Source of the DNA: Utricularia gibba
Lineage: Eukaryota > Streptophyta > Magnoliopsida > Lamiales > Lentibulariaceae
NCBI GenBank assembly: GCA_002189035.1
Contig: CM007989.1
Coordinates: 62,001 to 126,000 of the forward strand
Direction of reading: 5' to 3'
DNA length: 64,000 nt
Of this stretch, positions 45,372 through 57,189 are shown piece by piece (the first letter of the stretch is position 1; each line of letters opens with the position of its first letter). The notes under the pieces were generated by a model. That model was given only the letters and a program-made list of their open reading frames with translations. It was not told the origin of the DNA and did not search any database. The position numbers and the translations under genes were made by a program.

Positions 45372-46237
45372 ATGGCGGTGACCAGGGAACAAATTGAGGC
45401 CACTCTGAAGTCCTCTCTGAATCCTTCCCATCTCGTAATCGACTTTTTCCCTTGTACCCAATTTTTCTATCATCTTCATACTTTTGCTGAACGCTTTCGT
45501 GATCATGGGTTTCATGTTGTCCTGTTCTTAGGTTTTCATCAAGTTTTTATTTTTAATATCCAGTTTGGCTCGCTTGAATTCATGATATGATAGCGGGGAT
45601 TGAAAATCCACTAATTTTTCTCAACAGTTGGCTGCTAACTGTAAAATTTCTGATGCTCTAGCCTGGAAGCCATGAATATGATTCTAATCGTGTTTACTCT
45701 CTTTTGTCGGGAGTGTTTTTTGACTGAGATATTTGGATTTTACTTATAACTAAAGGTTGCTCATGGAGATTCAATGCCGAATGCTTCAGTTCTATTCATA
45801 ACCTTTCCTGGAGTAGTGGTCATACCATTCTAGATTTTGAGATATCTGCATTGTTCTCAAAACTCCCTTTCCCTGCTGACATTTTTTGTGATTCCTTGTC
45901 TTGCTTTCACGTCGGGCGCGTTACCCGGTTTCAGAATGTCGTGGACACATCCGGTGGGTACGGTCTTCTCCATATCTACGACCACCCTACAATTCATTTC
46001 TGTTTGTGTATTCCGGGTGTCATTTTCCTTCCATTCTTTTTTTCCAGATGTGGTGCATCTTTCTCAATCGAGATTGTGTCTGGAGAATTCGAAGGGAAGC
46101 GGTTGCTGGAGAGACATCGGATGGTGAACGGTGCTTTGGTGGAGGAGATGAAGAAGATTCATGCTCTTTCTATTGCAAAAGCAATAACACCAGAGCAGTG
46201 GAAGCAGCAGCAGCAGCAGCAGCAGGTGACTCCTTGA
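45372..46237 (+). CDS. BOLA2: BOLA2-type BolA protein with polyglutamine tail
   Basis: Three exons (45372-45434, 45935-45957, 46048-46237) give 91 aa. The sequence MAVTREQIEATLKSSLNPSH, VVDTSGGCGASFSIEIVSGE, FEGKRLLERHRMVNGALVEE and MKKIHALSIAKAITPEQWK is a complete plant BOLA2, without transit peptide, so cytosolic/nuclear. The invariant His of ERHRMV and the Cys of GGCGAS are the positions that ligate a bridging [2Fe-2S] cluster with monothiol glutaredoxin (GRXS17). The C terminus carries seven consecutive glutamines encoded by CAG repeats (46204-46224). Exon 2 is only 23 bases. Confidence 0.93.
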
Positions 46238-46588
46238 AACCTCAGCTAGATAGATGGCTTGAAATGCAATGCATGCAACCTGGTGAAAAGCTGAAAACCT
46301 GATCTGAACAAGTCCTGTGTTTGTGTTTATCAACTTTGTTTAGCTTTGTATCTGTATCATGAGGAGTGGAGTGGCTGCTGGGTTTTTCGATTTTTGCTTA
46401 GGAGATGCTAAGCCTTCATAAAATAATAGAAACAACTTTGGGTGTTGAAGCGGGCCCATTAGCACGAAGATGGTGCTGGGCTTCAGAAGGCCCACAAGAC
46501 CCATTTGACGACGGCGGGAAGCTTCTCTCTCCATTTCTGCATAACCATCTCCGGCGGCTGATTCGGAGGAGTTTACCACAGCGAAGAA
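46238..46588 (+). promoter_or_regulatory. MSI-gene promoter with GGCCCA elements
   Basis: The 350-base spacer contains GGCCCA cores at 46453-46458 and 46489-46494, 95-135 bases before the MSI start codon. No TATA box is seen. Confidence 0.5.
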
Positions 46589-48376
<1,788 letters not shown>

Positions 48377-49663
48377 TCATGACCCTTGTGGTAACGTTGC
48401 TTTCCCACCCGCTACTGAAACAAAACTTTTGTATGTAACAGATGGAACATGCAACTTGACATTTGATCATCAAAAAAACAAAGCATGAGTATCGATCGTC
48501 TTCCCCATCCTCCCTGGTGGTTGCCATCTGCTTTTCTTGCAACTTGACCGACTTCCAGGGCCAGAAACAGTTCATTCCAAAAGGGCGCGAAGACCCATTG
48601 ACGCTACCCAGTTAGTTTTGGGCTTGGGTGTGTGATGGTCGGTCACAAATGTAATAACAGAAAGGCAAGGAGAAGTTGAAAAGTTGAAAAGACATTTCGG
48701 TGGCAAGTCAAGGCGTGCATTTAAACTCCTCCCAAAGGGGATGTCATTTTTCAACGTTGTTTTCTGTCTCGCAACTTAACGGATTTTGTTATCTGCATCG
48801 TCAACCAACAGAGATGCCGTGCAACACAACCACACATCTTCGATGTGATCTGATCTGATCTGTTATGTAAACTAGGAGAAGACCCAGACACAGACTGGGT
48901 GCTGCTCTGCTCATCTCAGCACCCCACGCCTCAGCTCAGCTCAGCTCACACGGATGATGAAGAAGTTAATAAGTATGTGCGCATTTAAGATGATGAGAGA
49001 GAGGGAAGGGCCAACTCCAGGCCTTGGAGAAAACCTCACCCAATTGAAACACGACTTGCACCTAACCCAACCACCCACTTTCTTCTAGAACCTCACTTTG
49101 TCGTCATCAACGCGGACTACTCAAAACAACTACCAGCAGTAGGAGTCGCAGTCCCGGTTTCAAACAACAACAACCCTTGTGTTTTTTTTCTGGGAAAGTT
49201 ATCTAGAAGTCTCTTGCTTGCTCGCTCGTGGACCGATCAGAAATTACTGCGATGAGGCCTGCACAACAACCTCTTCTTCCTGTGCCTTTGCTGGTTGAAC
49301 TCAGGCGACCTGCCCTGGCCTGCCCCGCCACGCCCCTGTCAATTATTTGGGGCTGATTGTGATTAGGGAGGTGGTAGTTTGAGCGAGTGTGATTTATGAC
49401 CAACTGGTACTGGTAGTCTGTATGTGTGCAATCGGTTACCAGGACGGGACAAGACGAGCCCCCTATTCCCTGCCGGTGTTTACCAACTCCCATCTAGAAG
49501 CATTTAGTAGACGACACCTGTCTGCTCCACCCACCCTCCCTCCCCTCCCCATCACTCCTCAAAACTCTAAAATCCCCCCCGCTACTTCCTCCTCCTCTTC
49601 TTCTTCTTCTACTCCTTGACATTAAACCGAAAAGAAAACTAGGTGGGGGGTTCTAGGCGTTAA
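48377..49663 (+). promoter_or_regulatory. MYB gene upstream region
   Basis: About 1.3 kb without a recognisable gene. It contains short repeats (CTGATCTGATCTGATCTG near 48849, CAGCTCAGCTCAGCTCA near 48931) and, from 49530, CT-rich leader ending just before the MYB start codon. Confidence 0.45.
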
Positions 49664-50517
49664 ATGGGAAGGTCTCCTTGCTGCGAGAAGGCGCACACCA
49701 ACAAAGGGGCCTGGACCAAAGAGGAAGACGATCGTCTTATCGCATACATACGCACCCACGGGGAGGGCTGCTGGCGTTCCCTGCCTAAAGCCGCCGGACT
49801 CCTGCGCTGCGGCAAGAGCTGCCGTCTTCGGTGGATCAATTACTTGAGGCCTGATCTCAAACGCGGCAACTTCACTCCCGAAGAAGACGACCTCATCATC
49901 AAGCTTCACAGCCTTCTAGGCAACAAGTAGCTACCTTTCTCATATGCCTCTTTCAGCCCAGTCACTGTGTTGCTGCTCGTTGTAACGGGTTTCTGCTTTC
50001 TTTTCAGGTGGTCGCTAATCGCAGGGAGGTTACCCGGGAGAACGGACAACGAGATAAAGAACTATTGGAACACTCACATCCGGAGAAAGCTTCTGAGCAA
50101 GGGAATCGATCCCACATCTCACCGCCCCATCAATCAGACGAAGATGATCCCTTCCTCCGGTGGCGTTGCTGGAGAAGTAGTGCCCGTAAAAGAAGAGGCA
50201 ACGAGTATGATTAGCACAGAGGAGAAAAGCCCCAGTTTTGTAGGATCCCCGGATTTGAACCTGGAGTTGAGAATCAGCCTTCCCATCAGGGGACAGCCTC
50301 TTCCTCTTCTTCTTCTTCTTCGTGCTTCGACTGCAGCCTTGGGATACGAAGCGGCAGAGATTGTGGCTGTAGTAGAAAAAGTATGAAGTTGGCAGAAGGT
50401 GGGTCAACGAGGACGGGGTATGATTTTCTGAGATTGAAGCCTGATGTTGCGGCATGTGATTTCAGAGGTTTGGAGATGAAGCATTTCCTTGATTCCCCGC
50501 ATCCGCAATACCTATGA
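49664..50517 (+). CDS. Subgroup-4 R2R3-MYB repressor (one frame break)
   Basis: Exons 49664-49926 and 50008-50517; 257 aa with one base restored. R2 and R3 repeats begin [20 protein letters not shown] and include the bHLH-interaction surface in R3 and the junction [23 protein letters not shown]. The C1 motif [13 protein letters not shown] and the C2 EAR repressor motif [12 protein letters not shown] are clear. In the literal frame the protein then ends at 50386, but shifting frame after ISLPIR reveals the C3 zinc-finger motif (C-x2-C-x9-C-x-[17 protein letters not shown]) and the C4 motif [20 protein letters not shown], ending at TGA 50517. A fifth G in the run 50289-50292 joins them. Such MYB4/MYB7/MYB32-like factors repress phenylpropanoid genes. 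Confidence 0.93.
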
Positions 50518-50948
50518 CGCCTTTTTTTTGTTAAGATTCAATCGGAACAGAGAGCCATTGTGTGTTCCTTCATTGAACTGGATTCGTCTTCATAGGAAAC
50601 CAACCCGTCTCCCCAACTCACTACTGTGTAATCTCCCCCATTTTCTGTTCAATTAGAAGTTTAGTTTCCGAGGCGGGGCAGAGTCCGTGTATGTTGATTC
50701 ATCCTCCCTCCCTCCCTCCCCTGTAAACAAAACACGACAAGGATGTGAAAAATGTTGGGTAGCAGCATCTGAGCAGCGCACACCCAGCACCACAATAATC
50801 TGATAGGTGATGAGACACCCATCCATCCATCCACCCAATTTCGACGATGCATTCAACAACATGCGAGTGGCCATGCTCAGCTGCAGTCTCAAAATTACAA
50901 AGCCCCTGGGAAACACAGTCCAACGGGCCTCTTTCTCTTTTTCCGGGA
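50518..50948. other. Spacer between convergent MYB and CTL genes
   Basis: About 430 bases holding two 3' UTRs, with short CTCC and CATC repeats (50701-50720, 50818-50833). No gene recognised. Confidence 0.45.
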
Positions 50949-52901
50949 TCAGGCCACGAAAGCAGCAGCAGCAGCAGCAGCTCTTGGGTTTCTCCTGATG
51001 GGAAGTTGGTCGCAAACCTGGTGTACATCCCGCCGGCACACTTCTCCTCTGTCCCTGTCCACGGCGTAGCAAATGTAGATGGTATCGATGGCATTCTCCA
51101 ACACCAGCACCACATACGCCAGCACCACCATCAGGGAGCCCCACGCCATGAGGGCGACCAAGTAGGCAGCTTCATCTCCACACGCATGGCGCCTTTCAGT
51201 AGAGCGCATACCTGAGGCATCAATCAATCGCACTCTTCACTCACAGTTACGCAATCCCATCATCAAACTCTCCCTGCCGCTGCCTTACCACTATGCCGTA
51301 GGCTGATGATGACACCAGGATGATTCCGGATAGCACTCGAGCAGACACCGTCTCCACGCCGACGGCAGACACAAGGTTGCGGATAAGGAGGTCGTACGTC
51401 ATCTTTGAAGCCTTGCAGTATGCCTCGCCTGTCACGGCTGCCATGTTGATTGTGAATTTGTTAAGAAAATCGACGCCCGACAAAAGCGAGTTGGCACAGA
51501 AGCGCACAACCCTGTTAAGGAATCCGGATCCCTCCTGACTACCGCTGTCCACAACAAAACGAACAGCTCTCAACACACAAATCAGCAATCCAGAGATGCA
51601 TATTGTGCCAAAAGAGGTGCCAAATGCATTTCTGCAAAGTCAGAAACAAGAAACTGAAGATCATGAGACACACAGGGGGGGGGGGGGAGGGGACGACAGG
51701 CAACAGTAAAATCTACATGGAGAAGAAACGCAAAAGGAATGATCCATGTTATGCGATAAAACTTACTCATAGCACTTACAGTCAAATAAAGATCGATAAC
51801 CCAGACAACAACTCATCAAGGAAACACACAGACACACCTCAAGGAACTCCGCATTCCATGCTTCGGCCTTGTGCCATCAGGTGAGAAATACCATTGTGCA
51901 ATTGTTCCGCTGATCACATATATCTGAGCTTCAACCATAGCAGTAGCTGACCACAGCATTGTCAAGATCGCTAGTGCATAATAAGCAGGTACCCAACCAT
52001 CCTGTCTCCAAACACAATGAAAGACCTCACTCCTTTTTTCTGGCACAATCTTCCCATTTCTGTTTGCATATATCAAAAACAGAATGATGGGAATGAAGTA
52101 TACTAGTAAACCGAGTGTTAAAGTCGGTAGAACTCCAAGTAATCCCAAGTTTCTCAACAATGCATTAGAAGCTAAACCAATGACATTCACAGTCAACTCG
52201 ATTATATGCCAGCTCACAACAAATATCCAAACAACCACGCCAACTAACATAAACACAAGGACCAGGACAACAATTCGATAAGTCAACGGAAGGGCACCAC
52301 TGCACTTGGAGCTCAGAGTGCAAGCAATAAACCAATACACATTTATGAAGATTGGGAGAATCAGAAACAGAGGAAGCGACACATAAACCAATTGTTTAGT
52401 GTATCGTTGAAGCAAGAAAAGATGAAACAGAACAAGAGGTGCACTTAATGTTAGAGTGATTATGAGTGTCCACACACAGATTTCCCAGAAGCTCCCAGAT
52501 GAATTGAGAAGATTAGAAGTTTTGAAGGTTGAAAAGGTGGGTCTTGTCCGATTCGAAGCAATTGAATCGAGGAGAACGGGGAAATCTTGAACAAAACTGC
52601 AAGCGGAGGAGGTAGCGTTGAATTCAAAATCGGAAACTTGAAAGCGGTGAAGGTTTCTGTTAATGGATGCAAAGATCCCGAAACCGAAGGTGCAAGCAAC
52701 CATAAGACAAAAGAGAAGGGCAAAAGGAACATCTTTGATCGTACGACGGTCGTAATTGTAAGAGATCTGAAGGTATTGATTGCGATCTTCTTCAGTTTCG
52801 GAAACGGAAACTATGGGCTGGCTAAATTTTGCTGGCTCTATCTTGTCGATGAGCGGTTCGGTGGAAGTTCCCCGAAAGCCAGAACCATCACCTGACTCCA
52901 T
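50949..52901 (-). CDS. Choline transporter-like (CTL/SLC44, PNS1-like) membrane protein
   Basis: Three exons: 51838-52901, 51289-51631, 50949-51211; 556 aa with one base restored. The N terminus is cytosolic and acidic, followed by about ten transmembrane segments; hallmark stretches are DVPFALLFCLMVACTFGFGI, the loop with VFHCVWRQDGWVPAYYALAI, the motif GTSFGTICISGLLICVLRAV, YCKASKMTYDLLIRN and, near the end, AIDTIYICYAVDRDRGEVC. The last exon is out of frame at its start: VCALLKGAMRV and GDEAAYLVALMAWGSLMVVL join only if the CC run at 51178-51179 is CCC. SLC44/PNS1-like proteins are plasma-membrane or trans-Golgi choline/solute transporters; substrate here is unproven. Confidence 0.88.
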
Positions 52902-53567
52902 CTACGAGAATGTGATCTTGGCGGCGGTGGTAGGAAGGTGACGGAATTCCCTATGATAGTGGCACACTGAAAATATGGATAACGATGATCGCGTAATTCG
53001 CAAGTCTTCCACACCCCCCAGAGCCACCTGGACTGGCGGGTATTTCCATATTCAGCCATTATTGAAAAACATCAGCTTTCTTCCTTCTAGACACCAAATG
53101 AGGGGTTGTACAAGTGTCGCCGATGACCAAGTGCTTCACGTCCAGGAGCTCAATGGCAACTGAGGGTAAGGATCAGGCATCCAAATGACAGATTGAGGCC
53201 CTTCCACCGATTTATTTGGAACCAGAGGTCTCATCACAACATTACAGTTGCAAGAATGGTCTGGAAGAATATACAAGGGCTAAGAATCATGTTTTCTGAT
53301 TGGCTCCTGTAAACTCAGCAGCTTCCATAAACTGTAGTAACGGGGTCATGCGATCCTCAACCATGCAACCACCCTCGAGGGCTCCCATCTTCATCAGCTT
53401 AAAACGCTATACACAGGATGCCGAAGCCTGATCACCGCGAACCCATTGATGATAAGCTGATGTGATGCCTCCCAATGTACATCATTGATCTATTAACCAA
53501 AGGGAGCTCCGCAGTATCATTACGCGTTTCTAGGAACTTCGAGCTGCAAAATTTGATCACATGGCTT
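52902..53567. other. CTL upstream region and thaumatin-like 3' flank
   Basis: About 665 bases with no recognised gene, presumably the CTL promoter and 5' UTR and the 3' UTR of the thaumatin-like gene. Confidence 0.45.
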
Positions 53568-54498
53568 TCAGTGACTCTCTCGAAATGCAAAATTGAGGGA
53601 AGGCGGCTGCAAATGGTGAGCCCCAAAACCTAACCTGGTGTAGGGCAATGGGCAGAAGATGATGATATAATCCGCGGAGGAACAGGTGAAGGTACTGGTC
53701 TGATCATCGTATGCGTAACTATAAGCACGGGGGCAAGCGTGCTTGAAGAACTGCGAGTACGCCGACGGATGACAAGTCGCCGGAGTATTGTACGCTTCGC
53801 TGCAGCAATAAATCGGATCGCCGAACGCCTCGCAGGCACTCCGGCAGGCGACAGTTTCTAGGCTACGATTGACGGCCGCCACACTGAGCTCCAAAGGACA
53901 AGCGCCGTTCAAATCCACCAGACATCCGGTGGGGCTGCATCCTCCAGTACCGCCCATGGGGATTATCAAAATTGGGAGATTGTAGCCATCCACAAGGCTC
54001 ACATCGTAGAAATCCAACCCTTGGTCTCCATTAAGAGTGAATTCGGCCAGTGTGGCGGGAGGAACCGCGCCGCCGATGCACTCTATGGCACCTGAGCCAC
54101 AATCAGCGGTAGCACAGGAGAATTTCCCGGTGGCAGAATCGGTGGTGCAGTGTGTCCGAGCCCAAACTCGCCCCGACCAGGAATTAGGTACCGAAAAAGT
54201 AGCCGACTTTCCGCTCTTGAGAATGAAGCCAGTTGGATTAAGTACAGTTCTATCAGCCCCGGTCAGTATCCCCGGCCAAATCGTCCGGCGGCACTTGTTC
54301 ACAATCTTGAACGTGGTGCAGTTGATGCCTGTTGAGTTGCAGGGGGTAACACAAATTTCCAATAAAAACCAATACGCTGAAAAGAATAGTTTGTACGACG
54401 AGTATGGCAGTTTAGAAAAAAGGAGAACCTGAGAAGAGTGAAAAAATGAGAATAATAACGACCCAGAAGGAGGATGCAGACTGTGAGGGAGTCGCCAT
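53568..54498 (-). CDS. Thaumatin-like protein (PR-5 family)
   Basis: Exons 54429-54498 and 53568-54328 give 276 aa. The first exon encodes MATPSQSASSFWVVIILIFS, a signal peptide, so the protein is secreted. The mature domain starts INCTTFKIVNKC, then WPGILTG, the thaumatin signature GKFSCATADCGSGAIEC, FTLNGDQGLDFYDVSLVDGY, GCLVDLNGACP and CRSACEAFGDPIYCCSEAYN, YSQFFKHACPRAYSYAYDD. The cysteine framework is that of 16-Cys thaumatin-like proteins and the Arg/Glu/Asp positions forming the acidic cleft (GRVWARTHC, AEFTL, DFYD, VDLNG) are present. Family roles are antifungal defence and cell-wall glucan binding. A 20-aa C-terminal extension follows the last cysteine, as in TLP1-type members. Confidence 0.93.
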
Positions 54499-54695
54499 GT
54501 TAACTCAATTGTGAAGACGACGACGACGACGATCACTGAAAGGAAACTGCTTTACCAATTTTTGGCAAGGGGAAGATGGACTCCGTAAGAAGTTCAGCAT
54601 GCCCCTGTTTTGGGCCAGGCTTCAACTCAATTCCCTTTTCAGCCCATTTAGTGCCACGTAAGCATCACCAAATTCAAACACCAGCAAATAGAAAT

Positions 54696-55226
54696 TTATT
54701 CCAGGTAATTGGTGGTGATCAAAGCCGTCCCCCGCGCCATCCTGAACCTCCCACGACGGCCATCTCCCGATGCGTCTCCGTCATCGGATTCCTTGAAAAT
54801 ACACTCATCGACTACCACTGTAAATCCCTTGCGAGTTAGATAGAGATACATTCCCTTGGCATTTCTGACGGGCTGCAAAGTGATATCCGGCCCCACGGTG
54901 AGTGGGTTGTCGATACCGCAGACTTCTTCGGAGGTCGCCGGACCTGAATCGATCCGAATCGCCCTCGGGTTATTTCCACTCAGAGTGCCGTGGAGGAAGA
55001 GGCGGAGGCTAGTCTGCTTCATCAGATGGTGCCACATGGGGTAGAATGCCAATGTGGCGCATCTATTGTGTGGATGGTAAGGAGATCTAATTATCAAGTC
55101 CAAAACTGGATCGATCCATGGGATCAGGACGAAGTGAGTGTGATTGACAGGCAGCAGGGTTCGGCAGTATAGAGAATCGGATGCAACCCGCATTAGCGAA
55201 GAACCCTTGATACAGGCCCTACTCAT
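54696..55226 (-). CDS. Dirigent-family protein, possibly degenerate
   Basis: A single open frame of 176 aa. Recognisable dirigent segments are LRLFLHGTLSGNNPRAIRI (compare LxFYxHDxxxGxNPTAxxV), IDNPLTVGPDI, VRNAKGMYLYLTRKGFTVVV and the closing FRMARGTALITTNYLE. Dirigent proteins steer phenoxy-radical coupling in lignan and lignin formation in the apoplast. Two features are unusual: no signal peptide is visible in the N-terminal 60 residues, which do not resemble the family, and the segment before FRMARG is short. In that place (about 54735-54775) an alternative frame reads REMAVVGG, the conserved REMPVVGG motif, suggesting compensating indels. It may be a decaying or mis-sequenced gene. Confidence 0.6.
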   Translation of the reverse strand: MSRACIKGSSLMRVASDSLYCRTLLPVNHTHFVLIPWIDPVLDLIIRSPYHPHNRCATLAFYPMWHHLMKQTSLRLFLHGTLSGNNPRAIRIDSGPATSEEVCGIDNPLTVGPDITLQPVRNAKGMYLYLTRKGFTVVVDECIFKESDDGDASGDGRRGRFRMARGTALITTNYLE

Positions 55227-55272
55227 GATGATACTAACTAGCTAGCTTACAAATTACAAGTTCAACAAACCA

Positions 55273-56319
55273 TCACTTGCAGCTTGTGAATCTGCAGCTC
55301 GCGTGTGTTGTTTTGCCGGAGTTAGCTCTGAGGAACCGCAAGGCGGTGCGAAGAACTCGTTGATTGGAGCCCATCAACGCCATGTTCAAGTCTTGAATTA
55401 TTCCCAGAGGCTGATATGGGAACACCATGCTGTCATAGGAGTTGAGTAGAGCTGTGGTGGCTTCTCGGAGCAGGGTTCTATAGGGATCACCTCTGCCCCT
55501 CATGGCTTGCCCCAGCGTCATCTCCCTCCCGTATTTGCTCGCGGCCACCGGCCCGAAGACAACCGCCACTTTCGTGTCCGGAGTCACCACTTTCCAGTAG
55601 CATCTATGTTCAGCCATAGCCCATTTCCTGCGCTTCTCAAGTAGATGTGCTCAGAATCGGTAACTAGCATGAACAAGATAATTCAATGTCCCAACTTACT
55701 GGTGTGGACATGCTGAGACTTGAAAGTAAGGCATAGGAGGATAAGCACGGAAAGGCGGCGACGCCCGACGGAGCCGGGGCGGGCGAGGTACGGACACAGG
55801 GGGCGCTGACGGCGGCGTTCGCGAGCAGAAAGGCATGATCACCGCCGGCTGAGATAGCAATGGATCCACGGTGTACAGTTCCACACCAAATACATTAAAT
55901 ACGAGTCTGAGAGACTTGGGTGGGCCTGCAGCAGAGGAACAATTGCCCACTCCGCCGGCGACTCGAGCTGAACAGCCGCTTAAATCCGGGGCGCCCTCGA
56001 GTCTAACGGCGTATACTCCTAACAGGTTGGTGGTTTGTTCTCCCGAACTTGGACCCCGCCATCACTAGTTGTGCACGCGATCTGCACTTTAGCCCCTGCA
56101 TCATATTCAAGTAGAAGCTCTTGAAATGTTTGAAAAGGGGCGCGCTTTTTCTTTGAAATGTTCCAAAGAAACGGTACCGCGTGTGGGAAAATCGAAAATG
56201 GAGATCTGGCCATCTTTGCACTGATCGCAGAACACAGCTCCGGAAATAACTGTGACTCCAGTGACAGCATTGGGAGCCCCAGCAACGAGGAGCAAACACA
56301 GGAGGAGCACCAAATCCAT
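55273..56319 (-). CDS. Pollen Ole e 1/extensin-like secreted protein (one frame break)
   Basis: Exons 56178-56319, 55700-56095 and 55273-55627; 297 aa with one base restored. A signal peptide (MDLVLLLCLLLVAGAPNAV) leads into the Ole e 1 domain (ISGAVFCDQCKDGQISIFDF, GAKVQIACTTSDGG, then TTNLLGVYAVRLEGAPDLSG), a proline-rich extensin-like linker (FCSRTPPSAPPVSVPRPPRL) and a conserved C-terminal module (KWAMAEHRCYWKVVTPDTKV, GDPYRTLLREATTALLNSYD, MVFPYQPLGI) seen in plant Ole e 1 family proteins. The break lies after TTSDGG; a fifth C in the plus-strand run 56054-56057 restores frame, and the total then divides exactly. Probably a cell-wall protein; biochemical function unknown. Confidence 0.85.
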
Positions 56320-57189
56320 CACTCACCAATTTGGCAGTGGAGAGTGAATAAACGAATGGTGAATCAGGGAGGGGGCTTGCCCTTTAATAAGCAGCGCGGG
56401 GAAATAAGGAGGTTGGAGACAACAGTCCCCATATTCAAGTCCGCGGAGAAAACTAGGATTCTGCTGCTGTACGCACCAACAAAATAATGCACCAAAATCA
56501 AATCTAGAAGCTGGATTACCAGGGACACGATGCGTGTATATATAATATGCCTTGTCCTCCCTCTCCAGTTTACAGCATTACTGCAAAAAACATAAGACTT
56601 GTCATCATTATTCCTGCGGTTTCGGTAACACATGCAGTTGAGATATAAGTGAACCCATACCTCATAACGGCGGAGTCAGGAGTGCCATACAACAACAACT
56701 CAACGAAGGAGGAGCCTGCCATGCCATCAACCAGTACGGAAGAAAAATTCTCATTCCTCAAGCATGAAAGGAATTCATTTGTGTAACTTGACTTCATCCA
56801 GGTGGGGCAACAGCCGGCCCATTGCTGCTTGCCTTCCTGCAAGCACCTTGACACTAGTAATATTAAGATCAATCACTGAAAACCTTGAGGATTTGACAAA
56901 CCAAACTACTGGCTTCGTCCTTGCGCCTCTAGCCCTTCATCACCCCATAGAGAGGGCCTCCCATAATTGAAGCCAATAACTATCATGGTGACTACAGTTA
57001 GTTAAATGCTTGAAAATAGCCAACCACAACATGCATCATTGGAGGCTACTCATCTTCTTTAAAGAATAGTGAAGTGCTCTATTTATCACAGATGCAGTAA
57101 ACGAATTTAGAGGTTACAAGCGAAGCTATAGATACAGACGCTCGTGCACACAGTAACACAAAACCTCGTACTAAAGTTGCTATGATCTG
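56320..57189. other. Spacer upstream of Ole e 1-like gene, with unassigned coding-like stretch
   Basis: About 870 bases. A TATATATAA stretch lies near 56537-56545, about 200 bases upstream of the Ole e 1-like start. On the minus strand 56660-56840 is open and reads like protein (WMKSSYTNEFLSCLRNENFS, VLVDGMAGSSFVELLLYG), followed by a possible GTATGG donor, but I do not recognise the family and see no partner exon. Confidence 0.4.

Noticed and set aside
50653-51144. Minus-strand open frames at the CTL 3' end
   Set aside because: They overlap the last CTL exon in other frames and the GC-rich 3' flank; only the CTL frame is conserved.
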